Origin: an uncultured Pseudohongiella sp.
GTDB lineage: Bacteria > Pseudomonadota > Gammaproteobacteria > Pseudomonadales > Pseudohongiellaceae
Assembly (NCBI GenBank): GCA_902597095.1
Contig: CACJWK010000003.1
Location: forward strand, 62,001 to 126,000
Direction: 5' to 3'
DNA: 64,000 nucleotides
Of the stretch, positions 52,172 to 61,295 are shown piece by piece. The notes beneath the pieces were generated by a model that was not told where the DNA came from, did not search any database, and saw only the letters and a program-made list of their open reading frames with translations. Position numbers and translations under genes: made by a program. How positions within the stretch are numbered: the stretch's first letter is position 1; the number at the start of each line of letters is the position of its first letter.

Positions 52172-52900
52172 ATGACTGCGCACCAAATTGTCTGCTTCGC
52201 CGCACTGGGCATACTTCTGCTGTCGCAGCCAGGCAATGCGCAAGACAGTGGCGGAAGCGCCGTGCTGGACCGCTACAACGGACTGCCGCTGCCTCGACAG
52301 GGGCCGACAATCGATGCCAGCCTGGCACAGAGGTTGTTCCGTCGCGGCAACACGTTCAGCAGTCTCGGTCGTCATGTAGAAGCCATCGAGGAATACAGGA
52401 AAGCCATCAGTGCAGATCCCAGTTTTTCTGACGCAATTCGTAACCTTGCCAACACCTATTACTTTCTCGAAAACTATGAAGAAGCCAAGCCGCTTCTGGC
52501 GCGCTTCATTGAGCTCGAAACACAAACTACCGCGTCTCTGATTGCTGCCGTACAAACCCTGGGCGAGCTGGAGCGGAACAGCAGGAACTATGAAAGCGCC
52601 GTTGAATACGACGAACGCGCAATCGAGCTGAACCCAGATGACGATTCACAGGTACATATAATGGCGAATACCTATAACAACAACGGCTATCCGGAACTTG
52701 CTATACGCGTCTATCAGGCCGGCATAAGGGCGATGCCTGAGAATGCGTTTTTTGACCGGAGCCTCGGTCGTCTGCTGGAACAGTCGGGTCGGTTGGAAGA
52801 GGCATTGGCAGCCTATCGATCGGCCTCGACCAAGGATGCTGACTCCTATTTCTATGCAGATCTGGTCGAAAGCTTAGAGCGTCGCCTCACCAGACAGTGA
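52172..52900 (+). CDS. Tetratricopeptide-repeat protein, exported
   Basis: The start at ATG 52172 has AAGGA seven bases upstream. The 242-residue protein has a signal peptide (about residues 1-22, ending GNAQ) and about five TPR units with the W/L-G-Y-A-F-A-P-like pattern, for example A-I-E-E-Y-R-K-A-I-S-A-D-P and A-L-A-A-Y-R-S-A-S. TPR proteins mediate protein interactions; it is probably periplasmic. Its last 27 bases overlap the convergent aminopeptidase gene. Confidence 0.8.
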   Translation: MTAHQIVCFAALGILLLSQPGNAQDSGGSAVLDRYNGLPLPRQGPTIDASLAQRLFRRGNTFSSLGRHVEAIEEYRKAISADPSFSDAIRNLANTYYFLENYEEAKPLLARFIELETQTTASLIAAVQTLGELERNSRNYESAVEYDERAIELNPDDDSQVHIMANTYNNNGYPELAIRVYQAGIRAMPENAFFDRSLGRLLEQSGRLEEALAAYRSASTKDADSYFYADLVESLERRLTRQ

Positions 52901-53995
52901 ATTGAGCCGTCTCAACGCCTCTTCCCTCACCGGCGCTTCCTGGTCGGCCAGTTCGGCGACACGTCGGTAGAAAGCACTGAGCTTACCTTCTTCCTGATCC
53001 AGCAGCATCTCGAATGCCGGTACCCAGTCATTGTATGAAGCCACCGTAGATAGCTGGGCATTGTTCAGATCTCTGGCAAACCAGGCATCATAGCCCCCGT
53101 ACCCCTGCCAGCTTTCCTTAAGCAACTGGTAGGCTGCACGCAATTCCGACTGCAGCGTCTGCTTGCGACTTCTCTTTTCTGCATCTGGCAGCTCACTTTC
53201 GTAGAGCTCGTGCAATTGACTGCGCCAGAGCGTCACAAGCGCAACAAAGTCGGACTGGCGCGAAAGACTGTGCTCAGCGCCGTCAATCAGACGCTTATCA
53301 TTGAGAGATTCAGACCACCTTCTGATGCCTTCTCTTTCCACTGCAGTGGCAAAACTCTCGTTGAAGCTGGTGTCTCCTGCGGCAAAGGCGACCTGATGCG
53401 CCAACTCGTGAAAAACCAAGCCTGCCAGCTGATAGTCCGAGCGATCCACCACGGTACTCAGCAGCGAATCATCAAACCAACCCAGAGTTGAATAGGCGTC
53501 AACACCACCGGTATAAACATCCAGCCCCTCTGATTTAAGCTGCTGAGCGTACGCCAGCGCCTCAGATTCCGAAAAATAGCCCCGGTAGGCGAGACATCCG
53601 GCAACGGGGTAGCACCAGCTGACAGCCTCAGTGGACAATTCGGGCGCAGCGAATACATTCCAGACCACATGCTCGCGCCCGATATCCACGTAGGTTGAGT
53701 AGTTGTCACCGACGGGAAGCTCGAGTTCAGCAAAGGCGAATTCTCTGATCTGGAGTATCAGTTCAAATTTATCCCGCAAATTCTGTGGCAGATCGCCCCT
53801 GTCAAGTAGGGTCTGAATATTCTGGCGCCCTGTCAGAATCTTCAGCTGTCCTCGTGCCGCCTGAGAATAATAGGAGATCGCTTCGCAAGAGATGAGCAAG
53901 ACAGAGAGCAGCACAAGTCCCAGAAATCTGGCACCGATGCGCAAGCTATGCGCCAATACAGGGAGCGGAGTCGGCCTGCTCTGAGCCGCAGCCAC
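52874..53995 (-). CDS. Putative aminopeptidase lipoprotein (PF10023 type)
   Basis: The 373-residue protein has a GTG start adjacent to the YjbQ stop. A lipoprotein signal ends L-I-S-C (Cys37). The main domain has the zinc-metallopeptidase motif H-E-L-A-H (about residue 220) with the downstream glutamate in N-E-S-F-A-T, matching the 'predicted aminopeptidase' family. It is anchored in the periplasm. It overlaps the TPR gene at its 3' end and is transcribed with YjbQ and glutamine cyclotransferase. Confidence 0.88.
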   Translation of the reverse strand: MAAAQSRPTPLPVLAHSLRIGARFLGLVLLSVLLISCEAISYYSQAARGQLKILTGRQNIQTLLDRGDLPQNLRDKFELILQIREFAFAELELPVGDNYSTYVDIGREHVVWNVFAAPELSTEAVSWCYPVAGCLAYRGYFSESEALAYAQQLKSEGLDVYTGGVDAYSTLGWFDDSLLSTVVDRSDYQLAGLVFHELAHQVAFAAGDTSFNESFATAVEREGIRRWSESLNDKRLIDGAEHSLSRQSDFVALVTLWRSQLHELYESELPDAEKRSRKQTLQSELRAAYQLLKESWQGYGGYDAWFARDLNNAQLSTVASYNDWVPAFEMLLDQEEGKLSAFYRRVAELADQEAPVREEALRRLNSLSGEATL

Positions 53996-54424
53996 TTACG
54001 CCGTTTCCCCGTGCAGGGTGACAATGACGGTCCGCTCCGCAGCCCGGTTTCTGTGTTCACCCAGATAAATTCCCTGCCATACTCCCAACTGCAGTCGCCC
54101 CTCCCGCACGGGAACGGTGAACTCGCTACCCAGAAGCGCAGATTTCAGATGAGCGGGCATATCGTCCGGACCTTCTTCAACATGCTCAAAATACGGCGCG
54201 TTTTCCGGTGCCAGCCGATTGAAATAGGATTCCATATCGCGGCGGACGGCAGGGTCAGCACTTTCATTCAAACTCAAGGAAGCTGACGTATGCTGCAGAA
54301 AAAAATGCGCCAAGCCAACGGACAAACGAGCCAATTCCGGCAGCTGCCGGCAAATCTCTTCAGTAACCAGATGGAAACCTCGCGATCTGGCTTTCAGCCC
54401 GACACGCCGTTGAATCCACATCAA
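53996..54424 (-). CDS. yjbQ: YjbQ family (secondary thiamine-phosphate synthase-like) protein
   Basis: The 142-residue protein has UPF0047/YjbQ motifs: H-T-S-A-S-L-S-L-N-E-S-A-D-P-A-V-R-x-D, E-G-P-D-D-M-P-A-H-L-K-S-A-L-L-G and a late L-G-x-W-Q-G-I-Y-L-G-E-H. YjbQ of E. coli has weak thiamine-phosphate synthase activity and is otherwise of unclear function. It overlaps the upstream cyclotransferase gene by four bases, a coupled pair. Confidence 0.9.
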   Translation of the reverse strand: MMWIQRRVGLKARSRGFHLVTEEICRQLPELARLSVGLAHFFLQHTSASLSLNESADPAVRRDMESYFNRLAPENAPYFEHVEEGPDDMPAHLKSALLGSEFTVPVREGRLQLGVWQGIYLGEHRNRAAERTVIVTLHGETA

Positions 54425-55182
54425 AGAGCTACCAGCTCGATTTCAAACAGGTGTGCCCAGTGTTTACCGGTAACGAACAGCCTTTCGGACTCGGCGTCCC
54501 AGGCAATACCGTTCAGAACGGCTTCGTTGCTTCCCAGCTCGGTCCGGTCGGATAAACCCGTAAGATCTACTAGAGAATTGATGGCGCCCGTCGCCGGATC
54601 AATCCTTACGATGAAGTCCGTTTGCCACACATTAGCCCAAACTTCACCATTGATATATTCCAGTTCGTTCAGGTTATTTACCGGCGATCCCTGCAGCGTG
54701 ACTTCAACCGAGCGAACGGGAGAAAAATCTTCAGGGTTAAGAAACTGAAGTCGGGCGGAACCGTCGCTCAGAATTAAGTGCTCCCCATCAAAAGCAAGCC
54801 CCCAGCCTTCGGTCGGATTGTAGTGCGTGCCCAACTGAGCAAAGTCATTTTTGTCGTAGACGAAGACCATGTGCGATTGCCAGGTGAGCTGGTAGATTTT
54901 CTCTCCGACAATCTGGATCCCCTCACCGAAGTAGCGGCGTCCGAGCGGTTTACTCATGATTTCACGAGCATCTTCGAGAGAAACCTTACTGAGCTTGGAA
55001 ACCCCCCGTTTTCCGGTTCCTTCGTAAAGAAAACCCTCATGAAAAACCAGCCCCTGCGTGAAGGAGGACATATTATGAGGATAGACATTCACCACGCGGA
55101 ACCCATAACGGGAGGGTTCGATCTGCGCATTCGCGACACAGAGCGAGAAGGCAAAGCAAAAGACCAGCAAAAATGGGCGCAT
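54421..55182 (-). CDS. Glutaminyl-peptide cyclotransferase (glutamine cyclotransferase family)
   Basis: The start at ATG 55182 is used; the TTG at 55191 is also in frame. The 253-residue protein has a signal peptide (ending VANA) and five-bladed-propeller motifs of the plant-type glutamine cyclotransferase family: F-T-Q-G-L-V-F-H-E-G-F-L-Y-E-G-T-G and W-G-L-A-F-D-G-E-H-L-I-L-S-D-G, then L-N-E-L-E-Y-I-N-G-E-V-W-A-N-V-W. It forms N-terminal pyroglutamate on exported proteins. It is periplasmic. Confidence 0.92.
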   Translation of the reverse strand: MRPFLLVFCFAFSLCVANAQIEPSRYGFRVVNVYPHNMSSFTQGLVFHEGFLYEGTGKRGVSKLSKVSLEDAREIMSKPLGRRYFGEGIQIVGEKIYQLTWQSHMVFVYDKNDFAQLGTHYNPTEGWGLAFDGEHLILSDGSARLQFLNPEDFSPVRSVEVTLQGSPVNNLNELEYINGEVWANVWQTDFIVRIDPATGAINSLVDLTGLSDRTELGSNEAVLNGIAWDAESERLFVTGKHWAHLFEIELVAL

Positions 55183-55299
55183 GAAATTCAACTTCGAATT
55201 GCAGAGCTTTAGTTATAGCATATCGACAATCAGGAAGAGCTGTCGATGCGGCCTCTGCATCGATCTACCGACCAAAATTTCGACCAGCGGGAGTGACTG

Positions 55300-55647
55300 A
55301 TGTCTAACGATTGTTTGTTCTGCAAAATTATCTCAGGCGATATACCCTCGAACAAGGTCTACTCGGACGATCATGTCTACGCTTTTCACGATATAAATCC
55401 GGCCGCACCGACACACGTGCTCGTCATACCCAGAAAGCATCTCTCAGCAGTCAATGATCGCTCAGAAGAACATGAACCGCTGCTGGGTGCGCTCATGTCC
55501 GCGGCCAACAGAATTGTGGCCCATTTAGGCCTGGAAGAATCAGGCTTCCGCTATGTCATCAACACCGGAAGCCATGGCGGCCAAACCGTTTTCCACCTTC
55601 ATCTTCACATTCTTGGAGGCCGCCCCTTGACTTGGCCTCCAGGCTGA
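55300..55647 (+). CDS. hinT: HIT-family purine-nucleoside phosphoramidase (HinT-like)
   Basis: The 115-residue protein is a compact HIT protein: C-L-F-C-K-I-I-S-G-D-I-P, P-A-A-P-T-H-V-L-V-I-P-R-K-H and the histidine triad H-L-H-L-H-I-L (His98, His100, His102). It hydrolyses AMP-linked phosphoramidates and acyl-adenylates. It is convergent with mtnA with a two-base gap. Confidence 0.95.
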   Translation: MSNDCLFCKIISGDIPSNKVYSDDHVYAFHDINPAAPTHVLVIPRKHLSAVNDRSEEHEPLLGALMSAANRIVAHLGLEESGFRYVINTGSHGGQTVFHLHLHILGGRPLTWPPG

Positions 55648-55648
55648 A

Positions 55649-56743
55649 TCAGCGGTCAGCCGGGCCCTGCAAAGCAGAGATTGCCTCTGTCTCAGCCTCA
55701 ACCGCTCCGAGTTCTGTAATCAGCGCAGTAACCAGGCGGGCAGGAGTCACATCGAAGCCCGGATTGTTAGTCCTGACTCCCGGCGGCGCGGTGCGAACCC
55801 GTCCGGGTAGCCCGTCAGGCATGATTCCGGCCACTTCAGTGACTTCATCACTGTCACGCTCTTCGATAGGGATTCGATTCAGCCCCGATTCAAGGGAGAA
55901 ATCAATTGAGGAAAGCGGAAGCGCCACGTAAAAAGGAATGCCGTTGTCATAAGCAGCCAGCGCTTTCTGGTAGGTGCCAATCTTGTTGCAGACATCCCCG
56001 TTACGGGCGGTCCGGTCGCTGCCCACCACACACACGTCAACCTGCCCTTCCTGCATAAGATGACCGCCTGCATTGTCAACGATAAGAGTATGTGGGACGG
56101 CAGCCTGCCCGAGTTCCCAACAGGTCAGCGCAGCGCCCTGATTACGGGGCCGGGTCTCATCAACCCAGACATGGACAGGCACGCCTCTCTGCACCGTTTT
56201 GTAGACCACAGACAGTGCGGTGCCCCAGTCGACGGTGGCCAGCGAACCGGCATTACAGTGCGTGAGTATGTTCAGGTGATCCTGATCCTGAGATTTTCTT
56301 TGCCAGAGCTGCTCCATCAGGTCGGCTCCATGCTCTCCCATTGCTTCACATATGGCGACATGTTCCCGCTCGATGTTCTGGGCGAGTGCCAGAGCCTGCT
56401 CAACTCTCCGGTCGAGAGGCAACATGGACAACCGGTCTCGGCATCTTTGGAGTGCCCACTGCAGATTCACCGCCGTCGGCCGGGTGGCGGCAAGAGCGCT
56501 GCAGACCCGATCCAACGAATCAGGATCTTCCCGCAAGCCCAGGTAGACCCCGTACGCTGCGGTCACCCCGATCAGAGGCGCTCCTCGCACCTGCATTGAC
56601 TGGATGGCGACACAGGTTGACTCAAGATTCACCAGTGACAATACCTTGAACTCATGTGGCAAGCGGGTCTGATCAATGATGAGCACCTCATCGCCCGACG
56701 CGTCATACCAGATACTCTGCCGATTTTTGCCGTTTACAATCAC
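55649..56743 (-). CDS. mtnA: S-methyl-5-thioribose-1-phosphate isomerase
   Basis: The 364-residue protein has a GTG start. It has the eIF2B-like isomerase motifs: N-L-E-S-T-C-V-A-I-Q-S-M-Q-V-R-G-A-P-L-I-G near the N-terminus, the active-site N-I-L-T-H-C-N-A-G-S-L-A (cysteine) and V-G-S-D-R-T-A-R-N-G-D-V (aspartate). It converts methylthioribose-1-phosphate to methylthioribulose-1-phosphate in methionine salvage or the MTA shunt. It follows the aldolase/dehydrogenase gene by 24 bases on the same strand and is convergent with hinT. Confidence 0.95.
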   Translation of the reverse strand: MIVNGKNRQSIWYDASGDEVLIIDQTRLPHEFKVLSLVNLESTCVAIQSMQVRGAPLIGVTAAYGVYLGLREDPDSLDRVCSALAATRPTAVNLQWALQRCRDRLSMLPLDRRVEQALALAQNIEREHVAICEAMGEHGADLMEQLWQRKSQDQDHLNILTHCNAGSLATVDWGTALSVVYKTVQRGVPVHVWVDETRPRNQGAALTCWELGQAAVPHTLIVDNAGGHLMQEGQVDVCVVGSDRTARNGDVCNKIGTYQKALAAYDNGIPFYVALPLSSIDFSLESGLNRIPIEERDSDEVTEVAGIMPDGLPGRVRTAPPGVRTNNPGFDVTPARLVTALITELGAVEAETEAISALQGPADR

Positions 56744-56767
56744 GTCTTCTGTTCCCTGAGACTTGAG

Positions 56768-58747
56768 TCAGATTACCCGATCATTTCCTCCGTCAATCGG
56801 CACCTGGGCTCCGGTAGTTTTCGCGAACCGCGTACTGAGGAGCGCGCAAATCACCTCAGCAACGTCTTGGGAGTCTAATTCCGTCCCGAGTACATTAGCG
56901 GATTTATAGTCTTCCACTGAAACGCCATAGTGAGCCGCGCGACTGGCAAGTACTTTTTCTGTCCAGATGGCCGTGTCGTAGACCGCATTAGGGTGAACCG
57001 CGTTACATCGGATACCCTTTTTGCCCAATTCCAGAGCCGCAATTCGCATCAATTGTGTCATCCCCGACTTGGCAACTGAATAGGCCCCTGCTCCGGGTCC
57101 CGGAGCGGGTACATTCTTGGAACCGACGAACACCACTGCCGGCTCATGGCCCTCGGACAGATACGGTTCACAGCAGCGCAGCAGGCGCAGGTGAGCGCTG
57201 AGATTCAGATCAAGCGATTGTTGCCACACGGCTTCGTCGATATCTGCCAGCAAACTGCCGGACGGGAAGCTTCCCGCGTTACTGACCAGCAGATCGATTC
57301 CTCCAAACTGTCGAACCGCTGCATGAATCGCCTCCTGCAGCGCAGCCTCATCGGTCACGTCGACCTGCAGGCACATCGCAGCCTGGGGCAAGTCCGAATT
57401 GTCTGCTGAGCGGTTAAACGCCACATCAAGCGCAACCACTGCAGCCCCTCTCACGGCGAGAGCTTCAACTGTGGCCAGACCAATACCAGAGGCTGCGCCT
57501 GTGACCAGCGCCACCATCCCCTCCATCTCAGGCTTGAGGTGATGGGTTTTTAATTTCGCCTGTTCCAGTTCCCAGTATTCAACGGCAAACAAATCCTCCC
57601 TGGACAACGCCTCCCAACCACCGAAAGCCTCAGCCTGCTGGATTGCGCTGAGAGTGTGAGTCGAGATATCCCTGACGATCTGTAAACGCTTGGCATTCGC
57701 AGCAAGATAAATCATGCCTTTGCCGAGCCAGACTCCAAAACGCGGCATCAGGTCGAGAATCTGGTGCTCGGGAAGACGATACGAGTCGAAATAAGCGCGG
57801 TACAGCGCTGCAAATTGAGCAAGGTCAGCGGGCAAATTGTCCTCAAACACTGCGCCAAACGGTTTGGTGTGGATACTGTGATCAGGCGTCAGAGGACCGC
57901 GCTGGACGAGCTCAGCAGCATTCTCAAGCGCAGCAAAACCGCAGGCCAGTTCGGACCCGTCCCACTGAATCAGCACGGCTGCGCCAAAAAGCTGTGAAGC
58001 CGCTTTTCTGAGTTTTGCCAGTGCTAGCTCTTCTTGCCCCGAGGTGACCAGATGCTTTGTCGGGCTGTACGGTACAGAGCGGATGGCCAGTCGTTTCTCT
58101 GCCATGCTGACCAGTTCAATCATACTGCTGTAGCTCTGTTCAGCCTCTTCATGGAAAGTAAAAATACCGTGATGTAGCAGCACGATGCCCTTGAGACGCT
58201 CCCAGTCGACGTGCAGGGTGGCTTCTGCCACCTGTCGTGCCAGAACGAACCCGGGCATGGTATACGGCAAGATCAAGACCTCATCGCCGAGGAGGTCCTG
58301 CAAAAGCTGAGTGCCGCCGGGGGTATTACTCAGAGTGACCACGGCATCAGCGTGTGTGTGATCAACATATTTGCAAGGAATAATCGCGTGCAGGATTGCC
58401 TCAACGGACGGCGCGGGCCCGGCGGGGTCCAGCAGAGCCAATCGCAGCTGTCGCATCATGTCAGTGTCAGACAGCTCGGTTAACGCGCCCAGCCGCTGCA
58501 GGTAGGCCAGATCCACGGGCGGAAATCCGGCAGCCTCAATGGTCCGCAAATCCCAACCTGAGCCCTTAACATATAGCGCCGGCACGGACTCGCTGAAAAC
58601 ATTGGTGAATTCGGCTTTGACGGATGTGTTACCCCCGCCGTGCAGCACCAGAGACGGCGCTGCACCCAGAAGCCTCGAACTGTATACGCGCAGATCCAGC
58701 TCGCTGTTGCAGGCTGCGGCGTCTGACTGATTCCAAAGGTTTTTCAT
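56768..58747 (-). CDS. Bifunctional class II aldolase / short-chain dehydrogenase
   Basis: The start at ATG 58747 (MKNLWNQSD) gives 659 residues. The N-terminal half is a class II aldolase (L-V-L-H-G-G-G-N-T-S-V-K and the zinc-binding D-H-T-H-A-D-A-V-V). The C-terminal half, from about residue 420, is an SDR: T-G-A-A-S-G-I-G, S-N-A-G and a catalytic Y-S-V-A-K. The architecture matches the rhamnulose-1-phosphate aldolase/dehydrogenase group. Because mtnA is directly downstream and no rhamnose genes are near, it may instead cleave 5-methylthioribulose-1-phosphate or 5-deoxyribulose-1-phosphate. The aldehyde product would suit the fused dehydrogenase. This assignment is inference. Confidence 0.85.
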   Translation of the reverse strand: MKNLWNQSDAAACNSELDLRVYSSRLLGAAPSLVLHGGGNTSVKAEFTNVFSESVPALYVKGSGWDLRTIEAAGFPPVDLAYLQRLGALTELSDTDMMRQLRLALLDPAGPAPSVEAILHAIIPCKYVDHTHADAVVTLSNTPGGTQLLQDLLGDEVLILPYTMPGFVLARQVAEATLHVDWERLKGIVLLHHGIFTFHEEAEQSYSSMIELVSMAEKRLAIRSVPYSPTKHLVTSGQEELALAKLRKAASQLFGAAVLIQWDGSELACGFAALENAAELVQRGPLTPDHSIHTKPFGAVFEDNLPADLAQFAALYRAYFDSYRLPEHQILDLMPRFGVWLGKGMIYLAANAKRLQIVRDISTHTLSAIQQAEAFGGWEALSREDLFAVEYWELEQAKLKTHHLKPEMEGMVALVTGAASGIGLATVEALAVRGAAVVALDVAFNRSADNSDLPQAAMCLQVDVTDEAALQEAIHAAVRQFGGIDLLVSNAGSFPSGSLLADIDEAVWQQSLDLNLSAHLRLLRCCEPYLSEGHEPAVVFVGSKNVPAPGPGAGAYSVAKSGMTQLMRIAALELGKKGIRCNAVHPNAVYDTAIWTEKVLASRAAHYGVSVEDYKSANVLGTELDSQDVAEVICALLSTRFAKTTGAQVPIDGGNDRVI

Positions 58748-58834
58748 TTCATCCAAGCGCTTGCTTATTCTGATCACAGCCCTGAGCATGAGCCGGCTAT
58801 CCCTGCGGCTCGCACCACCAGACTGACGCCCAAT

Positions 58835-58868
58835 AAAAAACGCACCATCTTGCGAGGGTGCGTTTTTT
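58835..58868 (-). terminator. Bidirectional terminator between exbD and the aldolase gene
   Basis: CGCACC (58841-58846) and GGTGCG (58857-58862), with an A tract on one side and a T tract on the other (AAAAAA...TTTTTT), form a symmetrical stem-loop that works on either strand. It ends the minus-strand exbD transcript just downstream of its stop. Confidence 0.85.
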
Positions 58869-58890
58869 GTTAAGTCCGTCTGTAGACGAA

Positions 58891-59310
58891 TCAGTTCGGC
58901 TCAACAATAGAGATATTGGCCATGCCTGCCTGACGGGCTGCATCCATGATCATCACCAGAGTCGACACTTCAGAGGAATTGTCAGGCTGAATGATCACTG
59001 AGGCTGCCGGGTTTTCCGCTTTCAGCTGGTCAATATTAGAGCGAACCTGCGTCTCAATAATCGGCCGCGGATTGCCGTTCAGAATGATCTCGTTATTCGG
59101 ACCAATCTCAAACAGGATATTCTTCTTGTCAGAGTCTTCCGGAGGAGTTTCATTGTTGTTGTTGTCACTACTAGCCGCATTGATGGAGGTCTCAGACAGG
59201 AAAGTTGCTGTCACCACAAAAAAGATCAGAAGAATAAAGACCACGTCCAGCATGGGCGTAAGATCGATTTTGGCATCGTCTTCGGAACGCTTACCGGATA
59301 TTTTTTTCAT
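58891..59310 (-). CDS. ExbD/TolR-family biopolymer transporter
   Basis: The 139-residue protein has one N-terminal transmembrane segment (about residues 17-40) with the conserved D-L-T-P-M-L-D-V-V-F-I-L-L-I-F-F-V-V pattern containing the proton-pathway aspartate, followed by a periplasmic domain ending in S-I-V-E-P-N. It couples proton flow to TonB or Tol-type motors with ExbB/TolQ, which are not adjacent in the window, so its partner is encoded elsewhere or upstream on the same strand outside this gene. A terminator follows. Confidence 0.92.
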   Translation of the reverse strand: MKKISGKRSEDDAKIDLTPMLDVVFILLIFFVVTATFLSETSINAASSDNNNNETPPEDSDKKNILFEIGPNNEIILNGNPRPIIETQVRSNIDQLKAENPAASVIIQPDNSSEVSTLVMIMDAARQAGMANISIVEPN

Positions 59311-59452
59311 TGTAACTTCCTAGCACTGTTCAATGGATTGCCCGAGTATATCAGTGCTGAATCCAGATATAAAAGCTCTGCGTTCCCGACGACTACGGAA
59401 ACGGCCGAGTGTTACCGATGGCCTCACCTGCCCGTACCCGGTTGAGTTCGGG

Positions 59453-60040
59453 CTACTTCTTCAGTGAATTGATGGTAAACCTGGCCAAATCCTGCAGCTG
59501 GGGGGCATTCTTGCCGTCGCGCGAATTCACACGCAACCCGTGCATCATATTCATCAGGACATCAGCCGCAGTTTCGGCTGACACCCCTTTCTTAAGTTTG
59601 CCTTTTTTCTGCGCCTCTCTTAGGCGAACCAGCATTGCCTTACGAATACCCGCCAACACACTGCGCACCGTGCGCTTCATGTCCCGGTCGTAATTGATGC
59701 TTTCACAGAGCGAGTTCACCAGCAGACACCCCATGGCCCGGTGCCTGTTGCTGACGCCGGCCACTGATTCGGAGAAATAGGCGCTTATCGATTCCCACGG
59801 ACCAAGCTTTTCATTTTTCAGCGAGGCATCAAGGTGTTGCTCGATAATGTTGCTGTACTGATCGACACAGGACTTGAAAAAAGTGTGCTTGTCGCCGAAC
59901 GAATTGTAAAGGGTGCCTCGATTAATGCCGGTGCAGTCGAGAAGCTTTTGAACCGAACTGGCTTCGTATCCTTCTTTCCAAAATTGCTCCATTGCGCTGG
60001 TGAGGACCTTCGCCTCATCAAATTCAACTGGTCTAGCCAT
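59453..60040 (-). CDS. TetR/AcrR-family transcriptional regulator
   Basis: The 195-residue protein starts M-A-R-P-V-E-F-D with the TetR helix-turn-helix (L-D-C-T-G-I-N-R-G-T-L-Y-N-S-F-G-D-K at residues about 32-49). The ligand domain contains A-M-G-C-L-L-V-N-S, typical of the YxaF/LmrA-like C-terminal region. It is single-gene and could regulate itself or a distant catabolic operon. A TATCGATA palindrome sits near its start (60078-60085). Confidence 0.9.
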   Translation of the reverse strand: MARPVEFDEAKVLTSAMEQFWKEGYEASSVQKLLDCTGINRGTLYNSFGDKHTFFKSCVDQYSNIIEQHLDASLKNEKLGPWESISAYFSESVAGVSNRHRAMGCLLVNSLCESINYDRDMKRTVRSVLAGIRKAMLVRLREAQKKGKLKKGVSAETAADVLMNMMHGLRVNSRDGKNAPQLQDLARFTINSLKK

Positions 60041-60460
60041 ACTACTTGCTCACCTTACTACTGAATTAGGTATGAAAAATGTATCGATAATACCGCGAAG
60101 TCCGGCAATCCGAGTTGCCTGAAAGGGAACTCCAGGTTCGATGCGAGAAACTGCGCAAGCGTTGCACGATTTTCAAGCGTCACCCTAAGCGAAACGCGAT
60201 TGTATAACAGCACCGACATCTTTTCACCAACCAAAGCCAAAAACTTGTCACAAAAACGGTCTCTAATCTAAGGTTTTTGAATGTTCGATGCGTTAAATGG
60301 CCGGAAATGGCCTGTTCTTCAAAGAAAGACTGTGATAAATCTTATGATCGGCGATGCCGTTCCAAAACTACCCTCAACGCCAGCCCATCGCTAGGTGTTG
60401 AAGCGTCAGTCACCGATCGTTTCTTTACGATTTTCCGCGAATCAGAGGCGACCAACCGTA
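60041..60460. other. Intergenic region without supported gene
   Basis: Short reading frames occur on both strands but none shows a motif or good ribosome-binding site. The region upstream of the TetR gene has an AT-rich block with the TATCGATA palindrome (60078-60085), a possible operator. Nothing else is evident. Confidence 0.5.
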
Positions 60461-61192
60461 CTACCTCTGACCATTGACAAGAGTCAACACCAGCCCAATC
60501 ATCCCGCCGAAAGCACAGCCCCATACCACCAGCCAACCCAGGTGTTTGTCGATCATCTGCCGAACAATGTCCTTTACCATTTTCGGTGTCATTTCATCCA
60601 GGCGACGATCAATCAAGTCGGCCACTGTCTGACGGATTGATTCTTCATCCAGCGCGCCTCGCAGTGCATTTTCAATCCTGGACTGAAATGTCTGGTTGGC
60701 GAACTGAGCCCTGAAATAGTCCCGCATGCGCTCAACAAAGGGAGTCTTCAGGGGACTGAGCGCATCCTTCCCGCCGAGCATGCCCAACATGCCCGAAAAT
60801 GAGGAATTCATGATGACGTCAAGCAGAGAATCAAAGGCCGAATCAAGATCCAGATCTTCGATCGCGCCCTTAAGCTGCTCACCCAGCCGATCAGCTGTGT
60901 TGCCGGTTTGCTGAAAAAACGCCGAGAGATCCCCATGATTGAAGAACTGCTCCATGATCAAGGCGCGGATGCCGTGTTTGAATTCTTCGAAACGCAACTG
61001 CACGACCCCAGAACCATAGAGACCCGGCACTCGCTCGAATAGCATGTGTACCGCAAGCCAGTTGGTGATCCCACCGGAGAGCGCGAATAAGCCTGTGTTC
61101 AGAATGTAACGTTGATACGGGCTTTCCATCAGATACCCAACCATCACTAATATCAGAGCAACCGCGTTACTCAGCAAGCTCTTGTTGATCAT
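60461..61192 (-). CDS. DUF445 family membrane protein
   Basis: The 243-residue protein has N-terminal hydrophobic segments, L-S-G-G-I-T-N-W-L-A-V-H-M-L-F-E-R-V-P-G-L-Y-G-S-G, then a helical soluble part, and a C-terminal membrane segment (W-G-C-A-F-G-G-M-I-G-L-V-L-T-L). The G-x-x-T-N-x-x-A-V-x-M-L-F pattern is the DUF445 hallmark; the family is of unknown function and shorter here than the E. coli YjiN type. It starts 60 bases after the YhdP-like gene stop on the same strand. Confidence 0.85.
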   Translation of the reverse strand: MINKSLLSNAVALILVMVGYLMESPYQRYILNTGLFALSGGITNWLAVHMLFERVPGLYGSGVVQLRFEEFKHGIRALIMEQFFNHGDLSAFFQQTGNTADRLGEQLKGAIEDLDLDSAFDSLLDVIMNSSFSGMLGMLGGKDALSPLKTPFVERMRDYFRAQFANQTFQSRIENALRGALDEESIRQTVADLIDRRLDEMTPKMVKDIVRQMIDKHLGWLVVWGCAFGGMIGLVLTLVNGQR

Positions 61193-61295
61193 CTGATCCT
61201 CTTGTGTAGCTGCGTTGAAGGGGCTGAAATGATAATAGAATCAAACTGACACAGGCAATATTTGCCCCGGAGGCGGCAGCAGAAACAGATGAGGT

